Position numbers and translations under genes: made by a program. The notes under the pieces were generated by a model. That model was not told the origin of the DNA, searched no databases, and was given only the letters and a program-made list of their open reading frames with translations. This document shows, piece by piece, positions 41,046 to 49,383 of a DNA stretch of 64,000 nucleotides; within the stretch, counting starts at the first letter, position 1, and every line of letters begins with the position of its first letter. Origin of the DNA: Fusicatenibacter sp. (GTDB lineage Bacteria > Bacillota > Clostridia > Lachnospirales > Lachnospiraceae); contig JALEOU010000053.1 in assembly GCA_022766945.1 (NCBI GenBank), positions 1 through 64,000 of the forward strand, read 5' to 3'.

Positions 41046-42002
41046 TTGAAAAGACCATTATTAATTTTAACAGGCCCCACAGCTGTGGGAAAAACAAAAC
41101 TTTCGATCGCCCTTGCCAAAGCGGTGAACGGTGCGGTCATTTCAGCGGATTCCATGCAGATTTACCGCTATATGGATATCGGTTCTGCAAAAATCCGAAA
41201 GGATGAGATGGATGGTATACGGCATTACCTGGTGGATGTTCTGGACCCGCGGGAAGAATTTCATGTCGCCCGTTTTCAGGAGATGGCACACGAGGCTATG
41301 GAAGAAATCTATCAAAACGGACAGATACCCATTGTGGTAGGAGGAACAGGATTTTATATACAGGCGCTGCTGAAGGAAGTTGATTTTTCGGAGAGCCATG
41401 GGGAACTGCCCTTTCGCAGGGAACTGGAGCGGGAGGCTGCTTCGGAAGGCGGTCCTGAGAGACTGCATCGGCGTCTGTCGGAGGTGGATCCGGCATCCGC
41501 ATATGCAATTCATCCGCATAATGTGAAACGTGTGATTCGTGCTCTTGAATACTATGAGGAAACCGGACGACCGATTTCGGAACACAATGAAGAGCAGAAA
41601 GAAAAGGAACCGCCTTATACGTTTGCCTATTTTGTGCTGAACGATGAGCGTGAGCATTTGTATCGGCGCATTGATCAGAGAGTGGATGATATGATCGCCG
41701 AAGGTTTGGTGGATGAGGTGCGCAGATTGCGGCAAATGGGGTATGAGAGTGATCTTGTCTCGATGCAGGGCCTTGGTTATAAAGAACTGTTTCCCTATCT
41801 GGACGGCGAATGTACGCTGGAAGAAGCCATATACGTCATAAAGCGGGATACCAGGCATTTTGCGAAGCGTCAGCTTACCTGGTTTCGGCGGGAAAAGGAT
41901 GTCATCTGGCTGAACAAACCGGAATTTAATTATGATGAAGATAAAATCCTGAAACAAATGCTTTCCGTTTGGCAGGAAAAAAGAAATGAGGAGTCAGAAT
42001 AA
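41046..42002 (+). CDS. miaA: tRNA dimethylallyltransferase
   Basis: A 318-residue prenyltransferase that adds the isopentenyl group to A37 of tRNAs reading UNN codons, the substrate of MiaB. The P-loop GPTAVGKT (9-16), DSMQIYRYMDIGSAK and RHYLVDVLDPREEF are characteristic, with the zinc-finger-like helical domain following. TTG 41046 is the start, with TAGGAG at the end of mutL as the ribosome site. The next gene starts directly after the miaA stop. Confidence 0.96.
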   Translation: MKRPLLILTGPTAVGKTKLSIALAKAVNGAVISADSMQIYRYMDIGSAKIRKDEMDGIRHYLVDVLDPREEFHVARFQEMAHEAMEEIYQNGQIPIVVGGTGFYIQALLKEVDFSESHGELPFRRELEREAASEGGPERLHRRLSEVDPASAYAIHPHNVKRVIRALEYYEETGRPISEHNEEQKEKEPPYTFAYFVLNDEREHLYRRIDQRVDDMIAEGLVDEVRRLRQMGYESDLVSMQGLGYKELFPYLDGECTLEEAIYVIKRDTRHFAKRQLTWFRREKDVIWLNKPEFNYDEDKILKQMLSVWQEKRNEESE

Positions 42003-43292
42003 ATGTTGACAGAAAATGCTTCTATGTATGCAAAATTTGGAATTTCCAAGGAGGTCCTTGGGTTTGGAACAAAAATTGAAGAGGAACTAAAAGAGCGATT
42101 TGCCAAAATAGACGAGGTCGCAGAGTATAATCAGCTGAAAGTGATTCATGCCATGCAGGTGAATAAGGTCAGTGAAGCGTGCCTTTATTCCACGACAGGA
42201 TACGGTTACAATGACCTGGGCCGTGATACGCTGGAAAAGGTTTACGCGACTGCCTTTGGTACAGAGGACGCACTTGTACGGCCGCAGATTGCATGCGGCA
42301 CACACGCACTTGCAGTTGCTCTTTCCGGAAACCTTCGTCCTGGCGACGAACTGCTCTCCCCGGTCGGAAAGCCTTACGATACACTCGAGGAAGTCATCGG
42401 AATCCGTCCTTCCAATGGATCTCTTGCGGAATATGGTGTTACCTATCGTCAGGTAGACTTAAAAGAAGACGGTTCGTTTGATTACGAAGGAATTGCAAAA
42501 GCATTGAATGAACGCACAAAACTGGTGACAATTCAGCGTTCAAAAGGTTACCAGACGCGTGCGACGCTGTCTGTCACCAGAATCGGAGAATTGATTTCTT
42601 TTATCAAAGGTATTAAACCGGATGTGATCTGTATGGTGGATAACTGTTACGGGGAATTCGTTGAGAAAAAAGAGCCTTCCGATGTGGGAGCAGATCTCAT
42701 AGTGGGTTCCCTGATCAAAAACCCGGGAGGCGGACTTGCTCCGGCAGGAGGATATATCGCAGGAAAGAAAGAGTATGTGGAAAATGCTGCTTTCCGTTTG
42801 CTTTCCCCAGGACTTGGCAAGGAAGTCGGTGCGTCACTGGGTGTAAATTCTTCTTTCTATCAGGGATTTTTCCTGGCTCCGACTGTGACCGCAGGAGCGC
42901 TCAAAGGAGCTGTTTTTGCAGCGAATATCTATGAACGTCTCGGTTTTGCCGTAGTTCCCAATGGAAAAGAAAGCCGTCACGATATTATTCAGGCTGTAAC
43001 ATTTGGCACGCCTGAGGGTGTCATCGCATTCTGCCAGGGAATCCAGGCAGCAGCTCCGGTTGACAGTTTTGTTGCACCGGAACCCTGGGATATGCCAGGA
43101 TATGACAGTCCGGTTATTATGGCAGCAGGTGCTTTTGTACAGGGCTCATCCATTGAACTTTCCGCGGATGGACCGATCAAACCTCCCTATGCGGTTTATT
43201 TTCAGGGCGGTCTTACGTGGCAGCATGCAAAACTTGGAATACTTATGAGCCTTCAGAAACTGCTGGATGCAGGAATTGTAAGACTTCCATAA
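42003..43292 (+). CDS. Methionine gamma-lyase family protein (YnbB-like)
   Basis: A 429-residue PLP-dependent enzyme of the family once called aluminium-resistance protein, now grouped with methionine gamma-lyases. The PLP Lys lies in GSLIKNPGGGLAPAGGYIAG. Nearby are CMVDNCYGEF (the Asp for the PLP ring) and GYGYNDLGRDTLE, which holds the family's substrate loop. It may cleave sulfur amino acids, but the reaction is not proven. ATG 42003 directly follows the miaA stop, as in B. subtilis ynbB near miaA. Confidence 0.9.
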   Translation: MLTENASMYAKFGISKEVLGFGTKIEEELKERFAKIDEVAEYNQLKVIHAMQVNKVSEACLYSTTGYGYNDLGRDTLEKVYATAFGTEDALVRPQIACGTHALAVALSGNLRPGDELLSPVGKPYDTLEEVIGIRPSNGSLAEYGVTYRQVDLKEDGSFDYEGIAKALNERTKLVTIQRSKGYQTRATLSVTRIGELISFIKGIKPDVICMVDNCYGEFVEKKEPSDVGADLIVGSLIKNPGGGLAPAGGYIAGKKEYVENAAFRLLSPGLGKEVGASLGVNSSFYQGFFLAPTVTAGALKGAVFAANIYERLGFAVVPNGKESRHDIIQAVTFGTPEGVIAFCQGIQAAAPVDSFVAPEPWDMPGYDSPVIMAAGAFVQGSSIELSADGPIKPPYAVYFQGGLTWQHAKLGILMSLQKLLDAGIVRLP

Positions 43293-43325
43293 CAAAAACG
43301 ATATCAGGTAAAGGATAGGTATGCG

Positions 43326-44516
43326 ATGTCACTTCACATTGTTGTAATCGGAGGAGGCGCTTCCGGTCTGATGGCTGCCATCTGGGCAGCGCGCCTTGGA
43401 GCGGCCGTCACAGTACTGGAAAAAAATGAAAAACCGGGAAGGAAGCTTTTAGCTACTGGAAATGGCAGATGTAATCTGACAAATCGAAAACAGAATCCCG
43501 ATTGTTACAGAACTTCGGATCCTGCGGCAGTGCAAAAGGTTTTACAGGCATTTACAGTAACGGATACGCTTTCCTTTTTTGATCAGCTTGGAATCTGTAT
43601 TCATGAGAGAAACGGATGGATTTATCCGGCTAGTGAACAGTCAGAAGCGGTCCTGGGCGTGCTTTTGATGGAAGCTTCCTATCGCAGGGTAAAAATCAAG
43701 ACAAGGGAAACGGTGAGGGAAATACTTCCGGCAAAACAGGGCTATATGGTTCGAACGGAAACGTGGGGGTATCCGGCAGATCGGGTGATTGTCTGCTGTG
43801 GAAGCAGCGCCTCTGCGATTCCCGGTTCCGGAGATTTTTCCCTTGTGCTTTCCGAAAAACTGAAACTTTTGACACTGCCGTTTCTGCCGTCTTTATGCCC
43901 CATAAGATGCAGCGGAGAGCGCTTTTCTTCCTGGGCCGGAGTACGCATTTACGGAGCAGTTCAGCTTGTGATTGACGGAACAGGGATGGTACAGGAAGAG
44001 GGAGAACTTCAGCTGACGGAGTATGGAATTTCCGGGATTCCCGTCTTTCAGATTTCAAGGTTTGCGGTACGCGCGGTTTACGAGAAAAGGAATGTGGAAG
44101 TGATTCTCGATTTTATGCCGGAAATGTCAAAAGAAGAACTGGCTGGTATTTTGGAACAGCGCCAGAGGGCTTGTCCATATAAAAAAACAGAAGAGCTGCT
44201 GGTTGGCATGGTGCCTGAAAAGCTTATTCCGATCTTCTGTTCAAAAGGGAAAGCGTTTTCTCAGATTGCAACTGTGATGAAGCAGTATCGCCTGAAAGTT
44301 CAGGGACAGAATGATTTTTCCAGAGGACAGGTGTGTTCCGGAGGGATTCTTCTGAATCAGCTTACTTCAGATCTGGAGTCAAAAAAATATGCCGGTCTCT
44401 ACTTTGCAGGAGAAGCACTGGATGTGGACGGTGCCTGCGGTGGATATAATCTGCAGTGGGCATGGTCCAGCGGAGCAGTTACCGGAAAAGCAGCAGCAAA
44501 GGAGAAAGAATCATGA
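43326..44516 (+). CDS. HI0933-family flavoprotein (aminoacetone oxidase-like)
   Basis: A 396-residue FAD enzyme of the HI0933/BaiN family. The FAD motif VVIGGGASGLMAAIWAARLG is at 5-24 (split VVIGGGASGLMA), and GRKLLATGNGRCNLTN is the family signature. The C-terminal LYFAGEALDVDGACGGYNLQWAWSSG binds the isoalloxazine region. Reported activities in the family include aminoacetone oxidation and bile-acid 7-dehydroxylation steps; which applies here is unknown. Its stop overlaps the next start by ATGA. Confidence 0.88.
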   Translation: MSLHIVVIGGGASGLMAAIWAARLGAAVTVLEKNEKPGRKLLATGNGRCNLTNRKQNPDCYRTSDPAAVQKVLQAFTVTDTLSFFDQLGICIHERNGWIYPASEQSEAVLGVLLMEASYRRVKIKTRETVREILPAKQGYMVRTETWGYPADRVIVCCGSSASAIPGSGDFSLVLSEKLKLLTLPFLPSLCPIRCSGERFSSWAGVRIYGAVQLVIDGTGMVQEEGELQLTEYGISGIPVFQISRFAVRAVYEKRNVEVILDFMPEMSKEELAGILEQRQRACPYKKTEELLVGMVPEKLIPIFCSKGKAFSQIATVMKQYRLKVQGQNDFSRGQVCSGGILLNQLTSDLESKKYAGLYFAGEALDVDGACGGYNLQWAWSSGAVTGKAAAKEKES

Positions 44517-46126
44517 TCCGTATACAACAGTTAAAACTGCCTGTTTCACATACGAAAAAGGAACTGGAGCAGAAAATACTCAGGACGCTGAAGATCAAAT
44601 CTTCTGATTTGTATAACTATGAGATTGTACGCCGTTCCATTGATGCCAGAAAAAAGTCAGAACTAAAGTTTGTGTATCAGATTGATGTGAAAGTGAAAGA
44701 GGAAAATGCTGTTCTTAAGAGTGTGTCTGGCAATCAGATCTCCCGTATGGAGAAGAAAGAATACCATTTTCCTGCTCCCGGAACGAAAGTATTGAAAAAT
44801 CGCCCTGTCATTATCGGAAGCGGCCCTGCCGGACTGTTCTGTGCCTATATGCTCTCAAAGCACGGCTATGCTCCCATTGTTCTGGAACGCGGTGAGGAAG
44901 CCGAGAAAAGGAAAGCATCAGTGGAAAAATTCTGGAGGTGCGGAATTCTTGATCCGGATTCCAATGTCCAGTTCGGAGAGGGCGGAGCGGGGACTTTTTC
45001 GGACGGAAAACTAAATACGACCGTCAAGGATACGTTTGGACGAAACAGAGAGGTGCTTCGCATCTTTGTGGAATGCGGCGCACCAAAAGAAATTCTTTAT
45101 GATCAGAAGCCGCATCTTGGAACAGATCAGCTGATTGGGATTATCACCAACATGCGAAAAGCGATCGAGGCATGGGGCGGAGAAGTCCGGTTCCGCTCAA
45201 AGGTAACGGGATTTTGTATGGAAGACGAAAAGATAACAGGTGTTATCGTCAATGATACAGAAATTCTGAAAGCGGAAGTAGTAGTACTGGCAGTCGGGCA
45301 CTCTGCGAGGGATACGTTCCTGTGCCTGTCTGAGAGTCAGGTGGCGATGGAACCCAAAGCGTTTGCGGTGGGTGTTCGCGTGGAACATCCGCAGGAGATG
45401 ATTACAAAAGACCAATATGGGGAAAATGCTCCTGATTTTCTTGGAGCCGCCCCATATAAAGTAACCTATCAGTGTGAAAACGGACGTGCCGTGTATTCTT
45501 TTTGTATGTGTCCCGGCGGCTATGTAGTGAATGCGTCTTCGGAACCGGGAGGAACCTGCGTCAACGGCATGAGTTACTCTGACCGCGATGGAAAAAATGC
45601 CAACAGTGCCATGATTGTGACCGTGAATCCGGATGACTATACCGTATACCACGAGGAGGGTATGCCTTCGGCGTTGGATGGAGTGGCTTTTCAGCGTATG
45701 CTGGAAAGAGCCGCTTATCAGGCAGGAAACGGTGCTGTTCCGGTACAGCTTTTTGGCGACTTCTGCAGCAATAGCTGTTCGGATCAGCTCGGTGAGGTAA
45801 GTCCTTCCATCTGCGGATCCTGGAAATTTGCCAATCTGAGAAATGTTCTGCCGGATTTTATCTGCGAAGCTTTGATTGAGGGAATTCAAAATACAGAAGA
45901 AAAACTTCCGGGCTTTTCCAGAAGTGATGCGCTTCTTTCGGCAGTGGAAGCGCGAACTTCCTCTCCTGTGCGAATTGTTCGGAATGAAGAGCTGGAAAGC
46001 ATTTCCACAGGCGGACTTTACCCCTGCGGAGAGGGCGCCGGTTATGCTGGAGGGATTACTTCTGCCGGTATGGATGGCATAAAAACAGCGGAAAAGATCT
46101 GTAAAAAATATATGAATTTTCGATAA
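44513..46126 (+). CDS. FAD-dependent oxidoreductase (uncharacterised NAD(P)/FAD family)
   Basis: A 537-residue flavoprotein. An N-terminal domain of about 95 residues (MIRIQQLKLPVSHTKKELE) precedes the Rossmann FAD site PVIIGSGPAGLFCAYML near 103. Later come GEGGAGTFSDGKL, VLAVGHSARDTF, GVRVEHPQ and FCMCPGGYVVNASSE. The C-terminal GLYPCGEGAGYAGGITSAGMDG is the second FAD contact. The family is widespread in Firmicutes and its substrate is unknown. AAAGGAG precedes ATG 44513, which overlaps the previous stop. The pair of flavoproteins is probably one transcript. Confidence 0.87.
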   Translation: MIRIQQLKLPVSHTKKELEQKILRTLKIKSSDLYNYEIVRRSIDARKKSELKFVYQIDVKVKEENAVLKSVSGNQISRMEKKEYHFPAPGTKVLKNRPVIIGSGPAGLFCAYMLSKHGYAPIVLERGEEAEKRKASVEKFWRCGILDPDSNVQFGEGGAGTFSDGKLNTTVKDTFGRNREVLRIFVECGAPKEILYDQKPHLGTDQLIGIITNMRKAIEAWGGEVRFRSKVTGFCMEDEKITGVIVNDTEILKAEVVVLAVGHSARDTFLCLSESQVAMEPKAFAVGVRVEHPQEMITKDQYGENAPDFLGAAPYKVTYQCENGRAVYSFCMCPGGYVVNASSEPGGTCVNGMSYSDRDGKNANSAMIVTVNPDDYTVYHEEGMPSALDGVAFQRMLERAAYQAGNGAVPVQLFGDFCSNSCSDQLGEVSPSICGSWKFANLRNVLPDFICEALIEGIQNTEEKLPGFSRSDALLSAVEARTSSPVRIVRNEELESISTGGLYPCGEGAGYAGGITSAGMDGIKTAEKICKKYMNFR

Positions 46127-46216
46127 TTCCTATACATCTCAAAAGAATTGTGATAAAATGATGGTTGATTCTTAAACGAGCCCCTATTTGCTCCAGAAGA
46201 GTAACAGGGAGGTAGT

Positions 46217-46909
46217 ATGAAGAAAAATATCGGACTAAAGAATCTTCCACAGGAAGAACAGCCATACGAGAAATGTCTGGCTCACGGAGCAGGAAGCCTT
46301 TCCGATGCGGAGCTTCTTGCAGTTATTCTGCGGTGCGGAGCAGAAGGAAAGTCTTCACTGGAGCTTTCAAGAGAGGTACTTTCTCTCTTTCCGGGGAATG
46401 AAGGACTGCTTGGTTTGTATCATCTTACAGTTCCGGAACTGTTGAAAGTGAAGGGAATTGGTCGGGTCAAAGCGATACAGCTTCAGTGTATCGGAGAACT
46501 CTCCAGGAGAATTTCCGCGGCAGGAGCAAAGCCATGTCTTTCTTTTGATAATCCGTCTTCAATTGCGGATTACTATATGGAACGGCTCAGACACGAAGAA
46601 CAGGAAGTTCTGATCTGTATGATGTTCGATACAAAAAATCAACTGCTGGGTGAACGGGAGATCACACGCGGTACGGTTAATTCTGCGTTGATTTCACCCA
46701 GAGAACTGTTTCTGAACGCACTGCAGTTTCATGCGGTGCATATTCTTCTGGTGCATAATCATCCGAGCGGAATACCAGAGCCGAGCAGTGATGATATCGA
46801 AGTAACCAGACGTATCCGGCGTGCAGGGGAGCTGCTTGGAATAACACTGCTGGATCATATCATTATAGGGGATCATTGCTATATCAGCATGTTGGAACAA
46901 GGCATATAG
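46217..46909 (+). CDS. radC: RadC-family JAB-domain protein
   Basis: A 230-residue RadC protein. An N-terminal helix-hairpin-helix region (PELLKVKGIGRVKAIQL) is followed by the JAB1/MPN metalloprotease-like domain with EITRGTVNSALISPRELF and the metal motif HNHPSGIPEPSSDD. Role is uncertain; it is not a proven repair gene. AGGGAGG precedes ATG 46217. It lies just before mreB, the common RadC-mreBCD arrangement of Firmicutes. Confidence 0.94.
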   Translation: MKKNIGLKNLPQEEQPYEKCLAHGAGSLSDAELLAVILRCGAEGKSSLELSREVLSLFPGNEGLLGLYHLTVPELLKVKGIGRVKAIQLQCIGELSRRISAAGAKPCLSFDNPSSIADYYMERLRHEEQEVLICMMFDTKNQLLGEREITRGTVNSALISPRELFLNALQFHAVHILLVHNHPSGIPEPSSDDIEVTRRIRRAGELLGITLLDHIIIGDHCYISMLEQGI

Positions 46910-46958
46910 GATGGAATTTTCCTGAGCCTGTGTGTCGTAACGAAGGGATAAGGGCAAT

Positions 46959-47978
46959 ATGCAGATTCGAAACGTTTATGGCATAGATCTTGGCACAAGC
47001 ACGGTCAAAATCTATGATCAGAAAAAAGATACCATCATGAAAGAAAAGAATATGATTGCGATTCGGAACAGGGAACAGATTATCGCTGTGGGGAACGATG
47101 CGTATGAAATGCATGAGAGAACGCCTTCCAATATTGAGGTCATCACTCCGATGTCCAGCGGAAGAATTGCAAATGTACTTATGGTTGAAGCGGTGCTTCA
47201 CACACTTTTGTGTCGTTGCAATCATTATATGGGTTATCATCCGGAACTCTATTTTTCTGTCCCCTCAGATATGACGGAGATTGAGAGAAGATCTTATTAT
47301 ACGATTGCCCATAAAGGACGACTGAAGAATTGCCGCATGTACCTGGTTGACAAGCCGATTGCAGATGCTCTGGCTCTTGGCATTCCGCTGAACCGGACAA
47401 AAGGTTCGATGATTGTCAATATCGGTGCACAAAGTACGGAGATTTCTGTAATTGCAGATGCGCGTGTTATTTTCGGAAAGACAGTTTCCATCGGCGGAAA
47501 ACAGTTCAACGAAGCCATCTGCAATTTGAACCGTAGGAAAAATAATTTTCAGATTGGGCTGAAAACAGCCAAGCGGCTGAAAATTGCGCTTGCGGATCTT
47601 GACTGCGATCGTCTGGAAGGAAGAAAGGTACGGGGAGTTGACGGAACAACCGGACTTCCCATGGAAGGAATTGTAACCTCCTCGCTGGTAAACGAAGCAA
47701 TACTTGCGGATGTAAACAGGCTTGGAGAGGAAATAAAGCATGCGCTTGAGCGTACACCGCCGCAGATACATAACCATATTCGAAAGGAAGGAATCTATCT
47801 TACCGGCGGAAGTACAAGACTTCCGAATATTGACCGCTGCCTGACGAGGCAGCTTGGCTGCTCTGTTCAGCTGTCACAGTATTATGATCTCTGCACGATC
47901 TGCGGGTTAAAAGAGCTGATTAATCATGAAGCCCTTCATCGCTGGGCTTATACCGTGAAAAAGCGAAAATCCCTGTAA
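46959..47978 (+). CDS. mreB: Rod shape-determining protein MreB
   Basis: A 339-residue actin-like protein that guides wall synthesis along the cell length. ATP-binding motifs are YGIDLGTSTVKIYD (phosphate 1), VDKPIADALALGIPL, NIGAQSTEISVI (phosphate 2), and GIYLTGGSTRLPNID (adenosine). It is divergent in places from model MreB (IGAQSTE for the usual IGGGTTE), as in other Lachnospiraceae. ATAAGG precedes ATG 46959. It leads the mreB-mreC-mreD-PBP2 block. Confidence 0.92.
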   Translation: MQIRNVYGIDLGTSTVKIYDQKKDTIMKEKNMIAIRNREQIIAVGNDAYEMHERTPSNIEVITPMSSGRIANVLMVEAVLHTLLCRCNHYMGYHPELYFSVPSDMTEIERRSYYTIAHKGRLKNCRMYLVDKPIADALALGIPLNRTKGSMIVNIGAQSTEISVIADARVIFGKTVSIGGKQFNEAICNLNRRKNNFQIGLKTAKRLKIALADLDCDRLEGRKVRGVDGTTGLPMEGIVTSSLVNEAILADVNRLGEEIKHALERTPPQIHNHIRKEGIYLTGGSTRLPNIDRCLTRQLGCSVQLSQYYDLCTICGLKELINHEALHRWAYTVKKRKSL

Positions 47979-48003
47979 TGACTAACGAATTAAAGGATCT
48001 GCC

Positions 48004-48855
48004 ATGAATAAAAAAAAGAAATTTCAGTTACGAAGCAAACATCTGCTGTTTATCATGTCATTTTTCTGCATCAGCGTCATTGTGCTTGGCGCAGCTGAAA
48101 AAATGCCGGTTACGCCCATCCGGGAGGTGGCCGGTTTTGTGATCGTTCCGCTGCAAAACGGTGTAAATCAGGTGGGAAGCTATCTGTCCGACTGCCTGTC
48201 CGGTTTTCAGAGTGTTCAAAAGTTGTCTCAGGAGAATGAAGAACTGGAGCGACAGATCAAAGAACTGACAGAGGAAAACAATCGTCTCGCACTGGGACAG
48301 GAGGAATTGGAACGGCTGCAGGATCTGTATGAGCTGGATCAATCCTATTCGGAATACGAAAAGGTAGCAGCGCAGGTAATTTCAAAGGATCCAGGCAACT
48401 GGTACAGCACTTTTGTTATCAATAAAGGTTCCAATGCCGGCATACAAAAAGATATGAATGTGATTGCTGACGGCGGACTGGTAGGAATTGTCACGGAAGT
48501 GAATTCCAATTCGGCAACCGTTCGTTCTATCATCGATGACTCCAGTTCCGTGAGTGCAATGACAGCATCGACACAGGATAATTGTATTGTAACCGGTGAT
48601 CTGAGATTGATGGATGAGGGTAAACTTGCCTTCTCACAGATGAATACCAATGATACTGTTGCAGTAGGAGAGAAAATTGTGACTTCCAATATCAGTGAGA
48701 AGTATCTCAAGGGAATCCTGATTGGCTATATCAGTGAAGTGACAGAAGATTCCAATCACCTTACCAATAAGGGGTACATTATCCCTGTGGTGGATTTTCA
48801 GCATATTTCAGAAGTACTGGTGATCAAGGAGCTTAAGCAGCAGGGAGGCGAATAG
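48004..48855 (+). CDS. mreC: Rod shape-determining protein MreC
   Basis: A 283-residue membrane protein linking MreB to the periplasmic wall machinery. One N-terminal helix (about 13-30, LLFIMSFFCISVIVLG) is followed by a coiled coil (65-105, LSQENEELERQIKELTEEN) and the paired beta-barrel domain (KDPGNWYSTFVINKGSNAGIQ and VTEVNSNSATVRSIIDDSS). Its stop is directly followed by the mreD start. Confidence 0.94.
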   Translation: MNKKKKFQLRSKHLLFIMSFFCISVIVLGAAEKMPVTPIREVAGFVIVPLQNGVNQVGSYLSDCLSGFQSVQKLSQENEELERQIKELTEENNRLALGQEELERLQDLYELDQSYSEYEKVAAQVISKDPGNWYSTFVINKGSNAGIQKDMNVIADGGLVGIVTEVNSNSATVRSIIDDSSSVSAMTASTQDNCIVTGDLRLMDEGKLAFSQMNTNDTVAVGEKIVTSNISEKYLKGILIGYISEVTEDSNHLTNKGYIIPVVDFQHISEVLVIKELKQQGGE

Positions 48856-49383
48856 ATGCGCAGAAAAATCACACTTACAGTATTGATTTTAATCACCTTT
48901 CTTTTGCAGACCACGGTATTCCAGTCACTGGAGATCGCCTCTGTGACACCGAACCTTCTTCTGATCCTGACAACCGCTTTTGGATTCATGCGTGGAAAGA
49001 AAGAAGGACTGTGGGTCGGTTTTTTCTGTGGCCTGAGCATTGATCTGTTCTATGGAAATTTATTTGGATTTTATGGGCTTCTTTATATGTATGTTGGGTA
49101 CATGAACGGTTTCTTCTGCAAGGTATTTTATGATGAAGACATTAAAGTTCCGATGGTACTTGTAGCTGTAAGCGATCTTGCTTATAATTTCGTTGTATAT
49201 GTTCTGCAGTTTTTGCTTCGTGTACGCCTCAGTTTCTTTGATTATCTGGAGCACATTATTCTTCCGGAAATGGTATATACAATGGTAATATCCATTGTTT
49301 TTTACCGTATTTTATTTTTGATTAACCGTAAACTGACAGAGAATGAAATGGAAGGACAACAGTCGCCATGGCTAAGAAGATAA
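48856..49383 (+). CDS. mreD: Rod shape-determining protein MreD
   Basis: A 175-residue membrane protein with about five helices, including ITLTVLILITFLLQTTVFQ, PNLLLILTTAFGFMRG and EGLWVGFFCGLSIDLFYG. It starts one base after the mreC stop codon (GGGAGGCGAATAG supplies the ribosome site) and overlaps the PBP2 gene by 16 bases. Confidence 0.92.
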   Translation: MRRKITLTVLILITFLLQTTVFQSLEIASVTPNLLLILTTAFGFMRGKKEGLWVGFFCGLSIDLFYGNLFGFYGLLYMYVGYMNGFFCKVFYDEDIKVPMVLVAVSDLAYNFVVYVLQFLLRVRLSFFDYLEHIILPEMVYTMVISIVFYRILFLINRKLTENEMEGQQSPWLRR